A stretch of DNA of 64,000 nucleotides from Polyangium sp. 6x1 (GTDB lineage: Bacteria > Myxococcota_A > Polyangia > Polyangiales > Polyangiaceae): the NCBI RefSeq assembly GCF_029946515.1, contig NZ_JARZHH010000044.1:35400-99399 (forward strand), in the 5' to 3' direction. A model generated the notes under the pieces. It was not told the DNA's origin and made no database searches. It saw nothing but the letters and a program-made list of their open reading frames with translations. Below are positions 17,508 to 27,735 of the stretch, piece after piece (the first letter of the stretch is position 1; every line of letters begins with the position of its first letter). The position numbers were made by a program, and so were the translations under genes.

Positions 17508-18134
17508 TCAGATCCCTTCGAGACGAACCTTCTGGCCGGCGCGCACCCCGTGCCGCCGGCAGTACCCCGCGTTCACCTCGATCACGTAACGCGACGCGCA
17601 GGGGACCGAGAACGTCGAGTCGTTCATCGTCGGCGTGTTCTCCTCGATCCCCACGATCGTCCCGTCGTCGTCGACGAACAGCATGTCGAGCGGGATGCAC
17701 GTGTTGTGCATCCAGAACTGGTGCACCTCGCGCCGCTCGAAGACGAAGATCATCCCGCGCTCCTCGGCCATCTCCTTGCGGTACATGAGCCCGCGGGCGC
17801 GCTCTTGATCCCGCTGCGCGATCTCCACGGTGACCGCCTCGTCCTTCGCGTCGGCGAACACCACCTTGCCCTCGCGCAGCAGAAGCGGCTTCGCGAGATC
17901 GTCGGGCGGGCACGCCGGATCGGGGCCCGTCCGCGCGAGCGTGCGCTTGGGTTTGTCCTCGGTCGGGTGGATGCACCGCGCCTTCGAGGGGCGATTCTCC
18001 GAGGCCTGGGCCTCTTGCCCGATCGGCTCGGGGCGCGCGTCTCGTGAGGGCGGTACCGGCTCCTCGACGCGCGGCTCGCAGGCGATGACCAGAAACCCGA
18101 GCGACAGGGCGATGGGGAGCTTCGTGACGGGCAT
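17508..18134 (-). CDS. DUF192-domain lipoprotein
   Basis: A 208-residue protein with a lipoprotein signal ending FLVIACEP. After a polar linker comes the DUF192 fold at about residues 95-205. The recognisable blocks are ARGLMYRKEMAEERGMIF, the FWMHNTCIPLDMLFVD segment and the closing RYVIEVNAGYCRRHGV. DUF192 proteins are small periplasmic or surface proteins of unknown biochemical role. The ATG at 18134 was chosen over an upstream one because the signal peptide starts there. The gene is divergent from the cyclophilin gene at 18212, with 77 bases between them. Confidence 0.85.
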   Translation of the reverse strand: MPVTKLPIALSLGFLVIACEPRVEEPVPPSRDARPEPIGQEAQASENRPSKARCIHPTEDKPKRTLARTGPDPACPPDDLAKPLLLREGKVVFADAKDEAVTVEIAQRDQERARGLMYRKEMAEERGMIFVFERREVHQFWMHNTCIPLDMLFVDDDGTIVGIEENTPTMNDSTFSVPCASRYVIEVNAGYCRRHGVRAGQKVRLEGI

Positions 18135-18211
18135 GGCTCGCGCCCCTTCGTAGCACGATGCGCGCCCGCGCTTGACCTTCGCCGCGCCTCGCCGCAAGGG
18201 AAAGACCTCCT

Positions 18212-19039
18212 ATGAAACTTCCCTCGATCCAAGGTCCTCGTTTCGCCGCCTTCGCCGCGGCTTCTGCCCTGGTCGTCACCGCCCTCGCGAGCGGCTGCGA
18301 GTCGAGCCCGCCCGAGCCCACGGCGGCCCCCGAGCGCAAGACCGATGGGATGATCCAGAGCAACAAGGACGCCCCCGGCCAGCCCGAGAAGACGTCCCGG
18401 CCTCGCATCCAGATGCCGAAGCCCACGAAGAAGAAGGTCTCGGCCAAGCCCGTCGCCGAGGTCAAGCCGAGCGAGGACGACCCGGTCAAGGGCAAGTGGA
18501 CCCTCGCCGACGCCACGAAGGGCCTGCCCGCCGGCAAGACCCTCGTGGCCACGATCGAGACGGATCTCGGGAGCCTCGAGTGCACGCTCTTCGAGGACAA
18601 GGCGCCCATCACCGTCGCCAACTTCGTCGGCCTCGCGCGCGGCGTTCGCCCGTGGAAGACGCCCGAGGGCAAGTGGGAGAAGAAGCCGGCCTACGACGGC
18701 ACCATCTTCCACCGCATCATCAAGGGCTTCATGATCCAGGGCGGCGACGCGAAGAAGAACGGCACGGGCGAGGCCGGGTACGTCATCCCGGACGAGGTCT
18801 GGGAGGACGCGAACCACGATCGTCCCGGGCTCCTGTGCATGGCAAACCGCGGGCCGAACACGAACAGCGCGCAGTTCTTCATCACGGACGAGGCGGCCTT
18901 CCACCTCGACGGCGGCTACACGATCTTCGGCGAATGCGCGCCCGTCGACGTCGTGCACAAGATCGCCTCCGTTCCCGTGACCCGCGAGAAGCCGGAGAAC
19001 GCGCCCGTCATCAAGAAGGTCACCATCTCCCGCAAGTGA
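18212..19039 (+). CDS. cyclophilin-type peptidyl-prolyl isomerase lipoprotein
   Basis: A 275-residue protein. The signal peptide ends in ALASGCES, so it is a lipoprotein. A charged linker rich in Lys, Pro and Glu precedes a cyclophilin domain at about residues 110-275. Conserved parts are TIFHRIIKGFMIQGGD (with the catalytic Arg in FHR), the LLCMANRGPNTNSAQFFIT block and the GYTIFGE segment. It should catalyse proline isomerisation during folding of exported proteins. The usual cyclophilin size of about 165 residues is matched by the domain. The neighbouring genes are unrelated secreted proteins. Confidence 0.93.
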   Translation: MKLPSIQGPRFAAFAAASALVVTALASGCESSPPEPTAAPERKTDGMIQSNKDAPGQPEKTSRPRIQMPKPTKKKVSAKPVAEVKPSEDDPVKGKWTLADATKGLPAGKTLVATIETDLGSLECTLFEDKAPITVANFVGLARGVRPWKTPEGKWEKKPAYDGTIFHRIIKGFMIQGGDAKKNGTGEAGYVIPDEVWEDANHDRPGLLCMANRGPNTNSAQFFITDEAAFHLDGGYTIFGECAPVDVVHKIASVPVTREKPENAPVIKKVTISRK

Positions 19040-19105
19040 TCTTTTCTGCGCCGAAGACGCCTCGTCCTCGCGGCGCGCGCGGGAAAATTCGGTTACCCTT
19101 CCGGC

Positions 19106-19657
19106 ATGCAGAAGCGGCTTATCTTGGTGGCCGCCGCGCTTGGCCTCATCGTCCCGGCCGCGGGTCTCGGCGGGTGCGGCAGCTCGATCGTGCGAGAGAC
19201 CGAGGGCCAGGGCGGGGGCGGCGGCGAGGGCGGGGATTCGTCGAGCAGCACCACGACGGGTCCCATCTGGGACGCGGGCAAGGACGCGTTCGACGAATAC
19301 ATCGATCCCGGCTGCCCCTCCACGCCGGCGCCGATCGAAGACTTCCAGTGTGATCCCTTCGATCAACTGAACAGCGGCTGCTTCCCCGGCGAGGGGTGCT
19401 TCATCTTCGTCTCGTACCCGGACGAACCCTGCGGCCAGGAGGTCTACGGCGCGTTCTGCGCGCCCGCGGGCTCCGGCGTGCAGGGCGATCCGTGCGGCAG
19501 CAACACGGGCCTCTGGTGCGCGGCGGGGTTCGCTTGCGTCGTGACCGGCTCCGGCACGCAGTGCGTGAAGCTCTGCCCGCTCAGCGGCAACGACGACTGC
19601 CCGTCCGGCCTCGTGTGCGAGCCCATCGACGTCGAGGGATTCGGCGGATGCCTGTGA
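19106..19657 (+). CDS. Cys-rich lipoprotein of unknown function
   Basis: A 183-residue protein with a lipoprotein signal peptide (AAGLGGCGSS), a short Gly/Ser/Thr-rich spacer, and then a Cys-rich domain with about 13 cysteines, including GDPCGSNTGLWCAAGFAC and GNDDCPSGLVCEP. The pattern resembles small Cys-rich modules common in myxobacterial surface proteins. Its end overlaps the next gene's start by ten bases, so the two are probably an operon. Confidence 0.8.
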   Translation: MQKRLILVAAALGLIVPAAGLGGCGSSIVRETEGQGGGGGEGGDSSSSTTTGPIWDAGKDAFDEYIDPGCPSTPAPIEDFQCDPFDQLNSGCFPGEGCFIFVSYPDEPCGQEVYGAFCAPAGSGVQGDPCGSNTGLWCAAGFACVVTGSGTQCVKLCPLSGNDDCPSGLVCEPIDVEGFGGCL

Positions 19658-21273
19658 AGCGTTTGCGGAAGGCGCGCGGCGGACGAAGCCTGATCGGACT
19701 CTCGCTCGCCGCGCTCTCGGGATCGCTCGTGGCCGCGGGGATCGTGGCGAGCGGGTGCGGCGCGCGCACGCCGCTCGACGTCGGCCCGCCCCAGCCTCCT
19801 TGTTTCGTCGACACGGATTGTCCCGGCCACAAGAACCTCTGCGAGCCCGTCTACTGCGACCTCGCGGCGGGCGCGGAGGCGGGCGTCCCGCGGAACGGCG
19901 GCCTCTGCGTCGACCTGCCGCCGATCAACTGCGACGACAACGATCCGTGCACCGACGACGCGTGCGTGCCGAAGACGGGGCAATGCACGTACGAGCTCGC
20001 CACGCGGGACAACGACGGCGACGGCTTCCGCGGCCCACGGCCCGGCACGCTCCCGGGGGATCCCAACGCGTGCGGCGACGACTGCGACGACAAGAGCGAG
20101 CTCGCGTATCCGGGCGGCACCGAGGTCTGCGACGGCGTCGACAACGACTGCAACGGCGTCGTCGACGACGGCGCCACGTACGTCCCGCTGCTCAACGAGC
20201 CCATCCGCCTCTCGGGCAACATCGCGCCCGCGGGCCCCGGCGGCCTCGCGTGGAGCGGCACCTCGTACGCGGCCGCGTACACGGGCACCGTCGACGGCTT
20301 CTCGATGCGGCTCAACATGCTCGCGCCGACCGGCCTGCCGCTCGGCCCCGAGGCGCCGATCGTCTTCCAGAACGGCGACAACGCCGGCGGCCCGATCGTG
20401 TGGGTCGGCGATCGGTACGGCATCGCGTGGCAGGATCGCCGCAGCGGCGACTACGAGGTGTACTTCACGCTGCTCGACGAGAACGGCGCGAAGGTTCTGC
20501 CCGACACGCGCCTCTCCTTCGCCGAGGGTTTTTCGATCAACGTCTCGCTCGGCTGGACCGGCGCGGAGTTCATCGTCGCGTGGCAGGACGAGCGCGAAGG
20601 TCTCTTCGACCTCTACGCGCAGCGCCTCTCCATCGACGGCGCGCCGATCGGCGGCAACGTCAAGCTCACGCAGGCCTTCAACGTGGGCAACGAAGCGCCG
20701 CAGATGGCGGCCGGCCTCTCCTCGATCGGCGTCGCGTGGGCGCCCGGCGACGCGCTCCAGCACTTCATCCAGTTCCAGGTCTTCAACCAGGATCTCTCGC
20801 CGCGCTCGCAGGCCGTCTCCCTCACGGACGGCTTCTCCGACTCGGTGTACCCCACCGTCGTTTGGAACCAGGATCGCTACGTCATCGCGTGGTTCGACAA
20901 GACGGCCAATCCCAAGGCCATCTACGGCGCCGTCGTCGACGAGGACGGCAATACACTCGTCGCGCCCAAGGCCCTCACGAACCCCGGCTCCTTCCGCTCG
21001 CGTTATCCGAGCCTCAAGGCCCTCGGCGATCGCGTCTTGCTCGTCTACGCCGACGATCGCGATCAAAACGACGGCTACGAGCTCTACGCGCTCATGCTCG
21101 ACCAGGAGCTCGAGCACTCCGGCCCCGAGCAACGCGTCACGTTCGCAAAGAGCGACAGCATCTATCCGATCGCCACGTTCGGCCCCGACGGCAACGTCGG
21201 CATCCTCTTCCGCGACGACCGTGAAGGCGAGCAGCACGTGTTCTTCACGCGGCTGGGATGCATCGTCCCCTAG
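19648..21273 (+). CDS. secreted MopE-like putative metal-binding protein
   Basis: A 541-residue protein with a signal peptide ending near IVASGCGART, which could be a lipobox. A Cys-rich segment follows, and then the MopE-type motif: DNDGDGF, GDDCDDKSE, VCDGVDNDCNGVVDD at about residues 122-172. This motif is thought to bind calcium. The rest is a series of beta-propeller-like repeats with recurring VAWQD-type strands (GIAWQDRRSGDYEVY, IVAWQDEREGLFDLY). The start at 19648 is inside the previous gene. The stop codon TAG at 21271 lies in the left arm of a palindromic element that also carries the stop of the gene facing it. Confidence 0.82.
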   Translation: MPVKRLRKARGGRSLIGLSLAALSGSLVAAGIVASGCGARTPLDVGPPQPPCFVDTDCPGHKNLCEPVYCDLAAGAEAGVPRNGGLCVDLPPINCDDNDPCTDDACVPKTGQCTYELATRDNDGDGFRGPRPGTLPGDPNACGDDCDDKSELAYPGGTEVCDGVDNDCNGVVDDGATYVPLLNEPIRLSGNIAPAGPGGLAWSGTSYAAAYTGTVDGFSMRLNMLAPTGLPLGPEAPIVFQNGDNAGGPIVWVGDRYGIAWQDRRSGDYEVYFTLLDENGAKVLPDTRLSFAEGFSINVSLGWTGAEFIVAWQDEREGLFDLYAQRLSIDGAPIGGNVKLTQAFNVGNEAPQMAAGLSSIGVAWAPGDALQHFIQFQVFNQDLSPRSQAVSLTDGFSDSVYPTVVWNQDRYVIAWFDKTANPKAIYGAVVDEDGNTLVAPKALTNPGSFRSRYPSLKALGDRVLLVYADDRDQNDGYELYALMLDQELEHSGPEQRVTFAKSDSIYPIATFGPDGNVGILFRDDREGEQHVFFTRLGCIVP

Positions 21274-21397
21274 CAGGTTGCCGATGAGCTTGCTGCGCGC
21301 CTCGAATCGTCGGTCGGGCTCCTCGGAATACGGGCGTATTCCTGCGTCGCCCTCCCTAGCTTCGAGGCGCTCGCTGCGCTTCTCGACAACCTGCTAG
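21270..21397. repeat. 128-bp imperfect palindrome between convergent genes
   Basis: The ends are CTAGCAGGTTG and its exact complement CAACCTGCTAG; inverted similarity continues for about 37 bases on each side (ending GCGCCTCGAA and TTCGAGGCGC). A smaller GAATACG/CGTATTC hairpin is at the centre. The left arm holds the TAG of the MopE-like gene and the right arm the TAG of the HMG-CoA lyase gene. It may serve as a two-way terminator, and its inverted ends also resemble a MITE. No target-site duplication is evident. Confidence 0.8.
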
Positions 21398-22374
21398 CTC
21401 GGCCGCCGTCGAAACGCGCCCGCTTTGTGCACCTTGCCCGGCAGCGGGCGCCCGAGCACGCGCTCGGCCACGTTGCCCGCCTCGATGAGTTTGTCGAGGT
21501 CGATCCCCGTCTCGATCCCCATCCCGTGCAGCATGTACACGAGGTCCTCCGTCGCCACGTTGCCCGCGGCGCCCGGCGCGTACGGACAACCTCCGAGACC
21601 TCCCACCGACGCGTCGAAGTCCCGCACCCCGAGCTCGAGCCCCACCAGGATGTTCGCAAGCGCCGTCCCGCGCGTGTCGTGCAGGTGCAGCGCGAACTGA
21701 TCCACCCGCATCGCGTCGAGGCATCGCAGCACGATGTCGCGCGTTTGCTTCGGCGTCCCGACCCCGATCGTGTCGCCGAGCGACACCTGGTAGCAGCCGA
21801 GCTCGAGGAGCTTCTTCGTGATCTCGATGCTCCGCTCCGCCGACACCGGGCCCTCGTACGGACATCCCCACACCGTCGAGACGTACCCGCGCACGCGCAG
21901 GCCCGCCTCGATCGCCGGCGGCACGATCTCCGTGAACACGCCGAGCGTCCGGTCGATCGACTTGTTGATGTTCTTCTGGTTGTGCGTCTCGCTCGCGCTC
22001 ATGAAGACCGCGATCTCGCCGAGCCCCGTGGCGAGCGCGCGCTCGAGGCCCTTCGCGTTCGGGCAGAGCGCGCTGAACGTCACGCCCTCGGGCGCGCGCA
22101 TCTCGCGCGCCAGCTCCTCGGCGTCCGCGAGCTGCGGCACCCACTTCGGCGACACGAAGCTCGTGATCTCCAGCCGTTTCACGCCCGCCGCGACGAGCGC
22201 GCCGACGAGCTGCTTCTTCGCTTCGAGCGGGACGACCACGGCCTCGTTCTGCAGGCCGTCGCGCGGGCTCACCTCGTAGAGAGACACCCGATCGGGCGCT
22301 TGGGCGAACAGATCGTGCGGGGCGGCGCTCGAGCTCGAGGGGCGATCCGTCATGGGGTGACCATTGTTCGGCAT
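21394..22374 (-). CDS. mvaB: hydroxymethylglutaryl-CoA lyase
   Basis: This 326-residue protein belongs to the DRE-TIM metallolyases. SPRDGLQNE (about residues 36-44) holds the catalytic Arg and metal Asp. HLHDTRGTALAN carries the metal-binding histidines, and the signature SVGGLGGCPYAPGAAGN holds the active-site Cys. The enzyme splits HMG-CoA into acetoacetate and acetyl-CoA, the last step of leucine breakdown; in myxobacteria this pathway also feeds branched lipids. A distant paralogue function such as citramalate synthase is unlikely given the Cys signature. It is 31 bases downstream of purF on the same strand. Confidence 0.93.
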   Translation of the reverse strand: MPNNGHPMTDRPSSSSAAPHDLFAQAPDRVSLYEVSPRDGLQNEAVVVPLEAKKQLVGALVAAGVKRLEITSFVSPKWVPQLADAEELAREMRAPEGVTFSALCPNAKGLERALATGLGEIAVFMSASETHNQKNINKSIDRTLGVFTEIVPPAIEAGLRVRGYVSTVWGCPYEGPVSAERSIEITKKLLELGCYQVSLGDTIGVGTPKQTRDIVLRCLDAMRVDQFALHLHDTRGTALANILVGLELGVRDFDASVGGLGGCPYAPGAAGNVATEDLVYMLHGMGIETGIDLDKLIEAGNVAERVLGRPLPGKVHKAGAFRRRPS

Positions 22375-22405
22375 GCGCGGGCGCCGTCAACGCGCCTCGC
22401 GCGCG

Positions 22406-23869
22406 CTAGCCGTGGACGAGCCTCAGATGCCTCGATTTCGGGCTCGGGGAGAACGGCACCGGGTAGACCCCCGAGAAGCAGGCGGCGCAGTATCCGTTCT
22501 CGGCCGCATCCCCGTTGTTCGGTGAGGGCGGAGGGTTCTGCGACGCCGCCTGCTCGATGTTGCGCACGGAAGTGACCAGCCCTTCGAGCGACAAGTACCC
22601 GAGCGAGTCCGCCGTCACGTACTTGCAGATCTCGTCGAGGGTGTGCGTGGCGGCGATGAGCTCGGCCCGCGTCGGCGTGTCGATCCCGTAGAAGCAGGGC
22701 CAGCGCGTCGGCGGGCTCGAGATCCGGAGATGCACCTCGCGCGCCCCGGCGTCGCGCACCATCTTCACGATCTTCCGGCTCGTCGTGCCCCGGACGATCG
22801 AGTCGTCCACGATCACGACGCGCTTGTTCGCGAGCGCCGCGCGGTTCGGGGAGAGCTTCAGGCGCACCCCGAAGTGCCGGATCGACTGCTGCGGCTCGAT
22901 GAACGTCCGGCCCACGTAGTGGCTGCGGATGAGGCCCATCTCGAACGGCGCGCCGGCGCGCTCGGCGAAGCCCACGGCGGCGGGCACCCCGGAGTCGGGC
23001 ACGGGCACCACGACGACGTCCCCCGTGTCGCTCCCGCCCGGGACGGGCACCTCCTCGGCGAGCTTCCTGCCGAGCGCCTTGCGCACCTCGTACACGCTCG
23101 CGCCCTCGATGAGCGAGTCAGGACGAGCGAAGTACACGTGCTCGAAGATGCAGAGCTTGCGTGTGCGCGGCGCAAAGGGCCGGAGCGATCGTGTCCCGTT
23201 CGCGTCCACGATCAGCATCTCGCCCGGCTCGATGTCTCGCACGTACGTCGCGCCGATCAGATCGAACGCCGTCGGCTCGCTGGCGACGACGATCGCCTCG
23301 GTCTCGCCGTGCGCGAGGCGACCCATGCAGAGCGGGCGGAAGCCCATCGGATCCCGCACGGCGATGAGCTCGCGCTCCGTGAGGAACAGGATCGAGTACG
23401 CGCCCTCGACTTGCCCGAGCGCCTCGGCGACGCGGCTCTCGACGGTCGCCTGCGTGCTCGCGGCGATGAGGTGCACGATCACCTCGGTGTCGCTCGAGCT
23501 CTGGAAGATGCTCCCGCGCGCCTCCAGCCGATCCCGCAACGCCTCGTAGTTCGTCAGGTTGCCGTTGTGCCCGACCGCGATCGATCCGCGCGCGTAGTCC
23601 ACGGCGAACGGCTGCGCGTTGCGGATGTGGGATCCGCCGGCGGTCGAGTACCGCACGTGCCCGATCGCCCGATCGCCGCGCAGCGCCGCGAGATCCTTCG
23701 GGGAGAACCCTGCTTGCACGAGGCCCATCGCCCTGTGCGGCGTGAGCCGCTCTCCGTCGCTCGTGACGATCCCCGCCGCCTCCTGACCTCGGTGCTGCAA
23801 CGCGTGCAGTCCGAGGTAGGTGATGTTGGCGGCCTCGGGGTGGCCATAGATGCCGAACACACCGCACAT
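22406..23869 (-). CDS. purF: amidophosphoribosyltransferase
   Basis: PurF makes phosphoribosylamine from PRPP and glutamine, the first step of purine synthesis. The 487-residue protein starts MCGVFGIYG, with Cys2 as the glutaminase nucleophile and no propeptide beyond Met. The PRPP loop is [16 protein letters not shown] at about residue 350. Cysteines in KLCIF, PCFYG and a C-terminal YCAAC sit where the iron-sulfur ligands of the Bacillus-type enzyme lie, so this is probably the Fe-S class. It is encoded alone except for the lyase gene behind it. Confidence 0.96.
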   Translation of the reverse strand: MCGVFGIYGHPEAANITYLGLHALQHRGQEAAGIVTSDGERLTPHRAMGLVQAGFSPKDLAALRGDRAIGHVRYSTAGGSHIRNAQPFAVDYARGSIAVGHNGNLTNYEALRDRLEARGSIFQSSSDTEVIVHLIAASTQATVESRVAEALGQVEGAYSILFLTERELIAVRDPMGFRPLCMGRLAHGETEAIVVASEPTAFDLIGATYVRDIEPGEMLIVDANGTRSLRPFAPRTRKLCIFEHVYFARPDSLIEGASVYEVRKALGRKLAEEVPVPGGSDTGDVVVVPVPDSGVPAAVGFAERAGAPFEMGLIRSHYVGRTFIEPQQSIRHFGVRLKLSPNRAALANKRVVIVDDSIVRGTTSRKIVKMVRDAGAREVHLRISSPPTRWPCFYGIDTPTRAELIAATHTLDEICKYVTADSLGYLSLEGLVTSVRNIEQAASQNPPPSPNNGDAAENGYCAACFSGVYPVPFSPSPKSRHLRLVHG

Positions 23870-23983
23870 GCGGCGTCTCTTTAGTACGAAAGAAGGAGCC
23901 GGCCACGGGAGGTGGCCGCGCGGGGGCGGGGAGGGGTGGAGAGGGCGGAAAGGCGAGGAGAAAACCGCGCTCCCGGGCGAGCG

Positions 23984-24709
23984 CTACTTCTTCGCGATGC
24001 CCCAGACCTTCGTGATGATGTCGCCCTCGAAGGGGTCACCGTGGCACGTGCCGCACTCCATGTCCTTCTTGTCGGCGCGCGTGAGCTTGTCCTCGTACTG
24101 CTCGTCCATGAACTTCTCGAGCGCCTTCTTGTCGGCGTGGTTGAGGTTGTGCTCGTTGCCGTCGTGGCACGTGTCGCAGAAGACCGCGCCGCCCTTCTCG
24201 TCGCGCAGCGCGACGACGAAGTTCTTCCACATGCCGCGCGTGATCTTGATGTTGCGCGTCTCGGCCTTGTAGTCGCCCTCGACGTGGCAGCCGTTGCAGT
24301 CCTTGTAGCCGAGCGCCTTCTGGAAGAGCGGCATCAGCTTCTTCTTCTGCGCGAGGGCGATCTTCGGCAGATCCGCGAGTTTGTCCGGGGCGAGGCCGAT
24401 CTTCTTGATGTCCTCGAGCATCTGGCTCTGCCGGATGTTCGTCGAGGGCTTGCCCGCCGCGGCCGGAGGCGTCGCCGCCGTCCCACCCGAGCCCGTGTCC
24501 GCGGGCTTCGCGTCGCCGGCGGGCTTCGCGTCGCCTGCGGGCTTCGCGTCGGTCGCGCCGCCCGTATCGGCGGGCTTGTCGGTCGAGGTCCCGTCCGTCT
24601 TCTGATCGTTGGCGGTGTCGGGCGGAGGCGTCGAACCGCCGCCGCAGGCCGCGGCGACGCCCGAAAGGGCAAGAACGAAGGCGAGAGCGAGGTGTTTCTT
24701 GGCAGCCAT
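23984..24709 (-). CDS. triheme c-type cytochrome lipoprotein
   Basis: A 241-residue protein. The signal peptide ends in VAAACGGGS, probably a lipobox. A Pro/Ala/Asp linker with repeated AKPAGD units follows, and then a domain with three CxxCH heme motifs: CNGCH (about residue 136), CDTCH (about 178) and CGTCH (about 220). Single histidines between them could be distal ligands. It is likely an electron carrier in the periplasm or at the outer membrane. No oxidase or reductase lies beside it, so its partner is unknown. The 75-base gap to the cNMP-binding gene downstream is too short to tell whether they share a transcript. Confidence 0.85.
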   Translation of the reverse strand: MAAKKHLALAFVLALSGVAAACGGGSTPPPDTANDQKTDGTSTDKPADTGGATDAKPAGDAKPAGDAKPADTGSGGTAATPPAAAGKPSTNIRQSQMLEDIKKIGLAPDKLADLPKIALAQKKKLMPLFQKALGYKDCNGCHVEGDYKAETRNIKITRGMWKNFVVALRDEKGGAVFCDTCHDGNEHNLNHADKKALEKFMDEQYEDKLTRADKKDMECGTCHGDPFEGDIITKVWGIAKK

Positions 24710-24783
24710 GTTGTCTAGGGCAGACAGTACACGACAGGGCTGCGGTGACGGAAGTCCCAGGCGCGCGCCTCGCGCCGGCGCCG

Positions 24784-25254
24784 TCAGAATTTGCCGGTGA
24801 CCGTGAGGAACGTGAGCTTGTCGTTCGTCTCGCGGAGCCGTTGCGTCAGCATCCGGACGAAGCTCCAGAGCACCTCGTAGGCGAGGTCCTTGTGCAAAAA
24901 GAGCAGGTCCTCGAAGGCGTCCTTGGGCACCGTGAGCAGGCGGCAGCGCTCGTGGACGCGGGCGTCGGCCGAGCGCGGCGCCTCGTCGAGCAGGCTCATC
25001 TCGCCGAAGACCGAGCCAGGCCCGAGCACCGCGAGCGCCTCCTCGCCCATGCCGGGCACCTCGCGGCTGATGCGCACCTTGCCTTCGAGGATGATGTAGA
25101 GCTTGTCGCCCGGATCTCCGTGCTGGAAGATCTTCGTCCCGAGCGCGTGGGATTCTTCGTTGGCGACGCGCGAGATCAGCTCGAGCGCCTGGGTGGTGAG
25201 CCCCTCGAACAGGGGCACCTTGCTGAGCTTCTCGATGCGTTCGGCGACGTCCAC
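24784..25254 (-). CDS. cyclic nucleotide-binding domain protein
   Basis: A stand-alone CNB domain of 156 residues, with no DNA-binding or kinase domain. The fold is marked by LFEGLTTQALELI, then GDPGDKLYIILEGKVRIS with the usual glycines, and the phosphate-binding cassette GSVFGEMSLLDEAPRSADAR, including the conserved Glu and Arg. It could bind cAMP or cGMP and act through a partner. The C-terminal 40 residues are helical. It lies between the cytochrome gene and the TonB operon on the same strand. Confidence 0.9.
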   Translation of the reverse strand: MDVAERIEKLSKVPLFEGLTTQALELISRVANEESHALGTKIFQHGDPGDKLYIILEGKVRISREVPGMGEEALAVLGPGSVFGEMSLLDEAPRSADARVHERCRLLTVPKDAFEDLLFLHKDLAYEVLWSFVRMLTQRLRETNDKLTFLTVTGKF

Positions 25255-25360
25255 GTGTCCGCGGAGGATAATGAGGCGCCGCGCGGAAAGGAAGCGCGGC
25301 GACTCGGCCGCGGCGGATCGCGGCCCCGCGTGCGAAACGAGGCCCGCGCGTGCGCGTGGG

Positions 25361-26290
25361 TCAGCGCGTGAAGCGCACGCGGATCGGCGGCGTGGCGGCC
25401 ACCATCGGCGTCCCGGACCGGTCGAGCGCGGGCGTGTAGCGCCGCGACAGGGCGCAGAGGCGCGCGGCGCGGCCGAAGCCGTAGCCGGGATCGTTGACGA
25501 CCTTCACGGATTGCGGCGAACCGTCGCCCCGCACCGTCACGATGATCGACACGACGGCCTGATCGATCTGCTCGGCGTCGGCCTCCGGCGGGAAGGGACA
25601 ATCCCAGGCGGAGCTACCGACGAGGCCCGCGGCCTTCGACATGTCCGGCCCCGTGGGCGCGGGCGGCGGACCGCCTTTGCCCGTGCCCGTGCCGCCCTCT
25701 TTCCCGTCGAGCGAGGCGGACTTGTTGTACGTCGGGGCCTTCCCGGTCCCCGCCGCGCTCACCATCCCGTAGCCCGGCCCCTCCCCGGTGCCGCTCACGA
25801 AGCCTTGCCCCGTCATGTCCACGGGCTCTTCTTCGTCCGGCTCTTGCGTGAGCACCTTCGCGGCCTGCGAGGGCGGCGGCGGAGGCTCCGGGTTCTTGTC
25901 GGGGACCTCTTCGTCCGGCGCCTTGTCGGCCTTCGGCTGGGGCACGGGCGGCGGGGCCTCGGGCTCCGGCTCGGGCTCCGGGGGTTTTTCCTCGGGCTTC
26001 GGTTTGTCTTCGTTCTTCGGCGTCAGGTCGATGTCGTACTCGGTCCAGAAGAACTCGTGCAGACCTTGACGCATCTCGACGACCGCGCGGCGCATGTCGA
26101 AGAGCGCGGTCATCGCGCGCGCGGAGGCGTAGCCGTGGGAGAGCAGCGCGAGCACGAGCCCGATCGCCGTGCCCGTCTTCGCCGCGCGATCTCCGAGCGC
26201 GACGACGGGCGCAAGCGGATCACGGTCGCGCTCGGCGGAGTTGTGGAACGGGCCTCCCCCCATCACGACTCTGTTCGCCGCCGAGCTCAT
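25361..26290 (-). CDS. TonB-family energy transducer
   Basis: A 309-residue protein of TonB/AgmX type. A membrane segment at about residues 38-58 is followed by a long Pro/Glu/Lys-rich region (about 90-165) that can span the periplasm, a Gly-rich stretch, and a C-terminal domain (about 220-309) ending in YTPALDRSGTPMVAATPP, which fits the TonB C-terminal fold. It should pass energy from ExbBD to outer-membrane receptors or another envelope machine. The ATG at 26290 is preceded by GGAG and starts just before the helix; the longer frame upstream has no support. It is the last gene of exbB-exbD-tonB. Confidence 0.83.
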   Translation of the reverse strand: MSSAANRVVMGGGPFHNSAERDRDPLAPVVALGDRAAKTGTAIGLVLALLSHGYASARAMTALFDMRRAVVEMRQGLHEFFWTEYDIDLTPKNEDKPKPEEKPPEPEPEPEAPPPVPQPKADKAPDEEVPDKNPEPPPPPSQAAKVLTQEPDEEEPVDMTGQGFVSGTGEGPGYGMVSAAGTGKAPTYNKSASLDGKEGGTGTGKGGPPPAPTGPDMSKAAGLVGSSAWDCPFPPEADAEQIDQAVVSIIVTVRGDGSPQSVKVVNDPGYGFGRAARLCALSRRYTPALDRSGTPMVAATPPIRVRFTR

Positions 26291-26365
26291 GATCGATTCA
26301 TCTCCAAGGTTCGGGCGTGGAGCTCCGCGTGGCCTGACGGAGCCCCTCGAGTTCAAGCGAAACTA

Positions 26366-26826
26366 TCACGGCGTCACGGGCACGGGCGGCGCGGCCGGAG
26401 CCGCCTTGCCGTCCTCGGCGGGCACGGGCGTCACGCCGAAGGCGATCTTCGTGATCCCGGCACGCTTCAAGAGATCGAGCGCGTGAAGCACGCGGCCGTG
26501 CTGGACCGTCTGCTCCGCGCGGATGACGGCGCGCAGATCGGGCGTCTTCGCCTGCGCCTCCTTCGCGAGCGGGAGCGCGGCGTCGTCGTTCGGCAGCTTC
26601 TTGCCGTCGATGACCATGTCTCCGTTCGCGCGGAGCTCGACGCTGAAGACCATCTGCACTTCTTGCCCCGACGCGGCCTTCGGCAGGTCGAGCGGCAGGG
26701 CCTGCGACACGATGATCTTCGCCGTCACCATGAAGATGATGAGGAGCACGAGGGTGATGTCGACGAGGGGGGTGACGTTGATCCCCTCGACCATGTTCTC
26801 CTCGTTGTTCGAGCTCGACGCGGCCA

Positions 26827-26827
<1 letters not shown>
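26366..26827 (-). CDS. exbD: biopolymer transport protein ExbD/TolR family
   Basis: A 153-residue protein of the ExbD/TolR family. A short cytosolic start leads to the signature INVTPLVDITLVLLIIFMV, with the proton-carrying Asp in the membrane helix (about residues 16-36). A periplasmic domain follows, with the typical LRAVIRAEQTVQHGRV segment. The gene overlaps exbB by one base (TGATG) and is followed by tonB after 75 bases. Confidence 0.92.
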
Positions 26828-27636
<809 letters not shown>

Positions 27637-27735
27637 CTTCCGGTTGTGCCTTTCAGTCGTGGGCCGTTGCAGCCCGGGCTTTTGATGTGGTTCACACGCC
27701 CTCTCGACGAGGCTCGAAGCGGGCGCGAAGCGGCG

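Noticed and set aside
24470..24560. Short repeats in the cytochrome gene as a CRISPR or regulatory array
   Set aside because: They are in-frame codons for the Ala/Lys/Pro/Gly/Asp linker and have no spacers.
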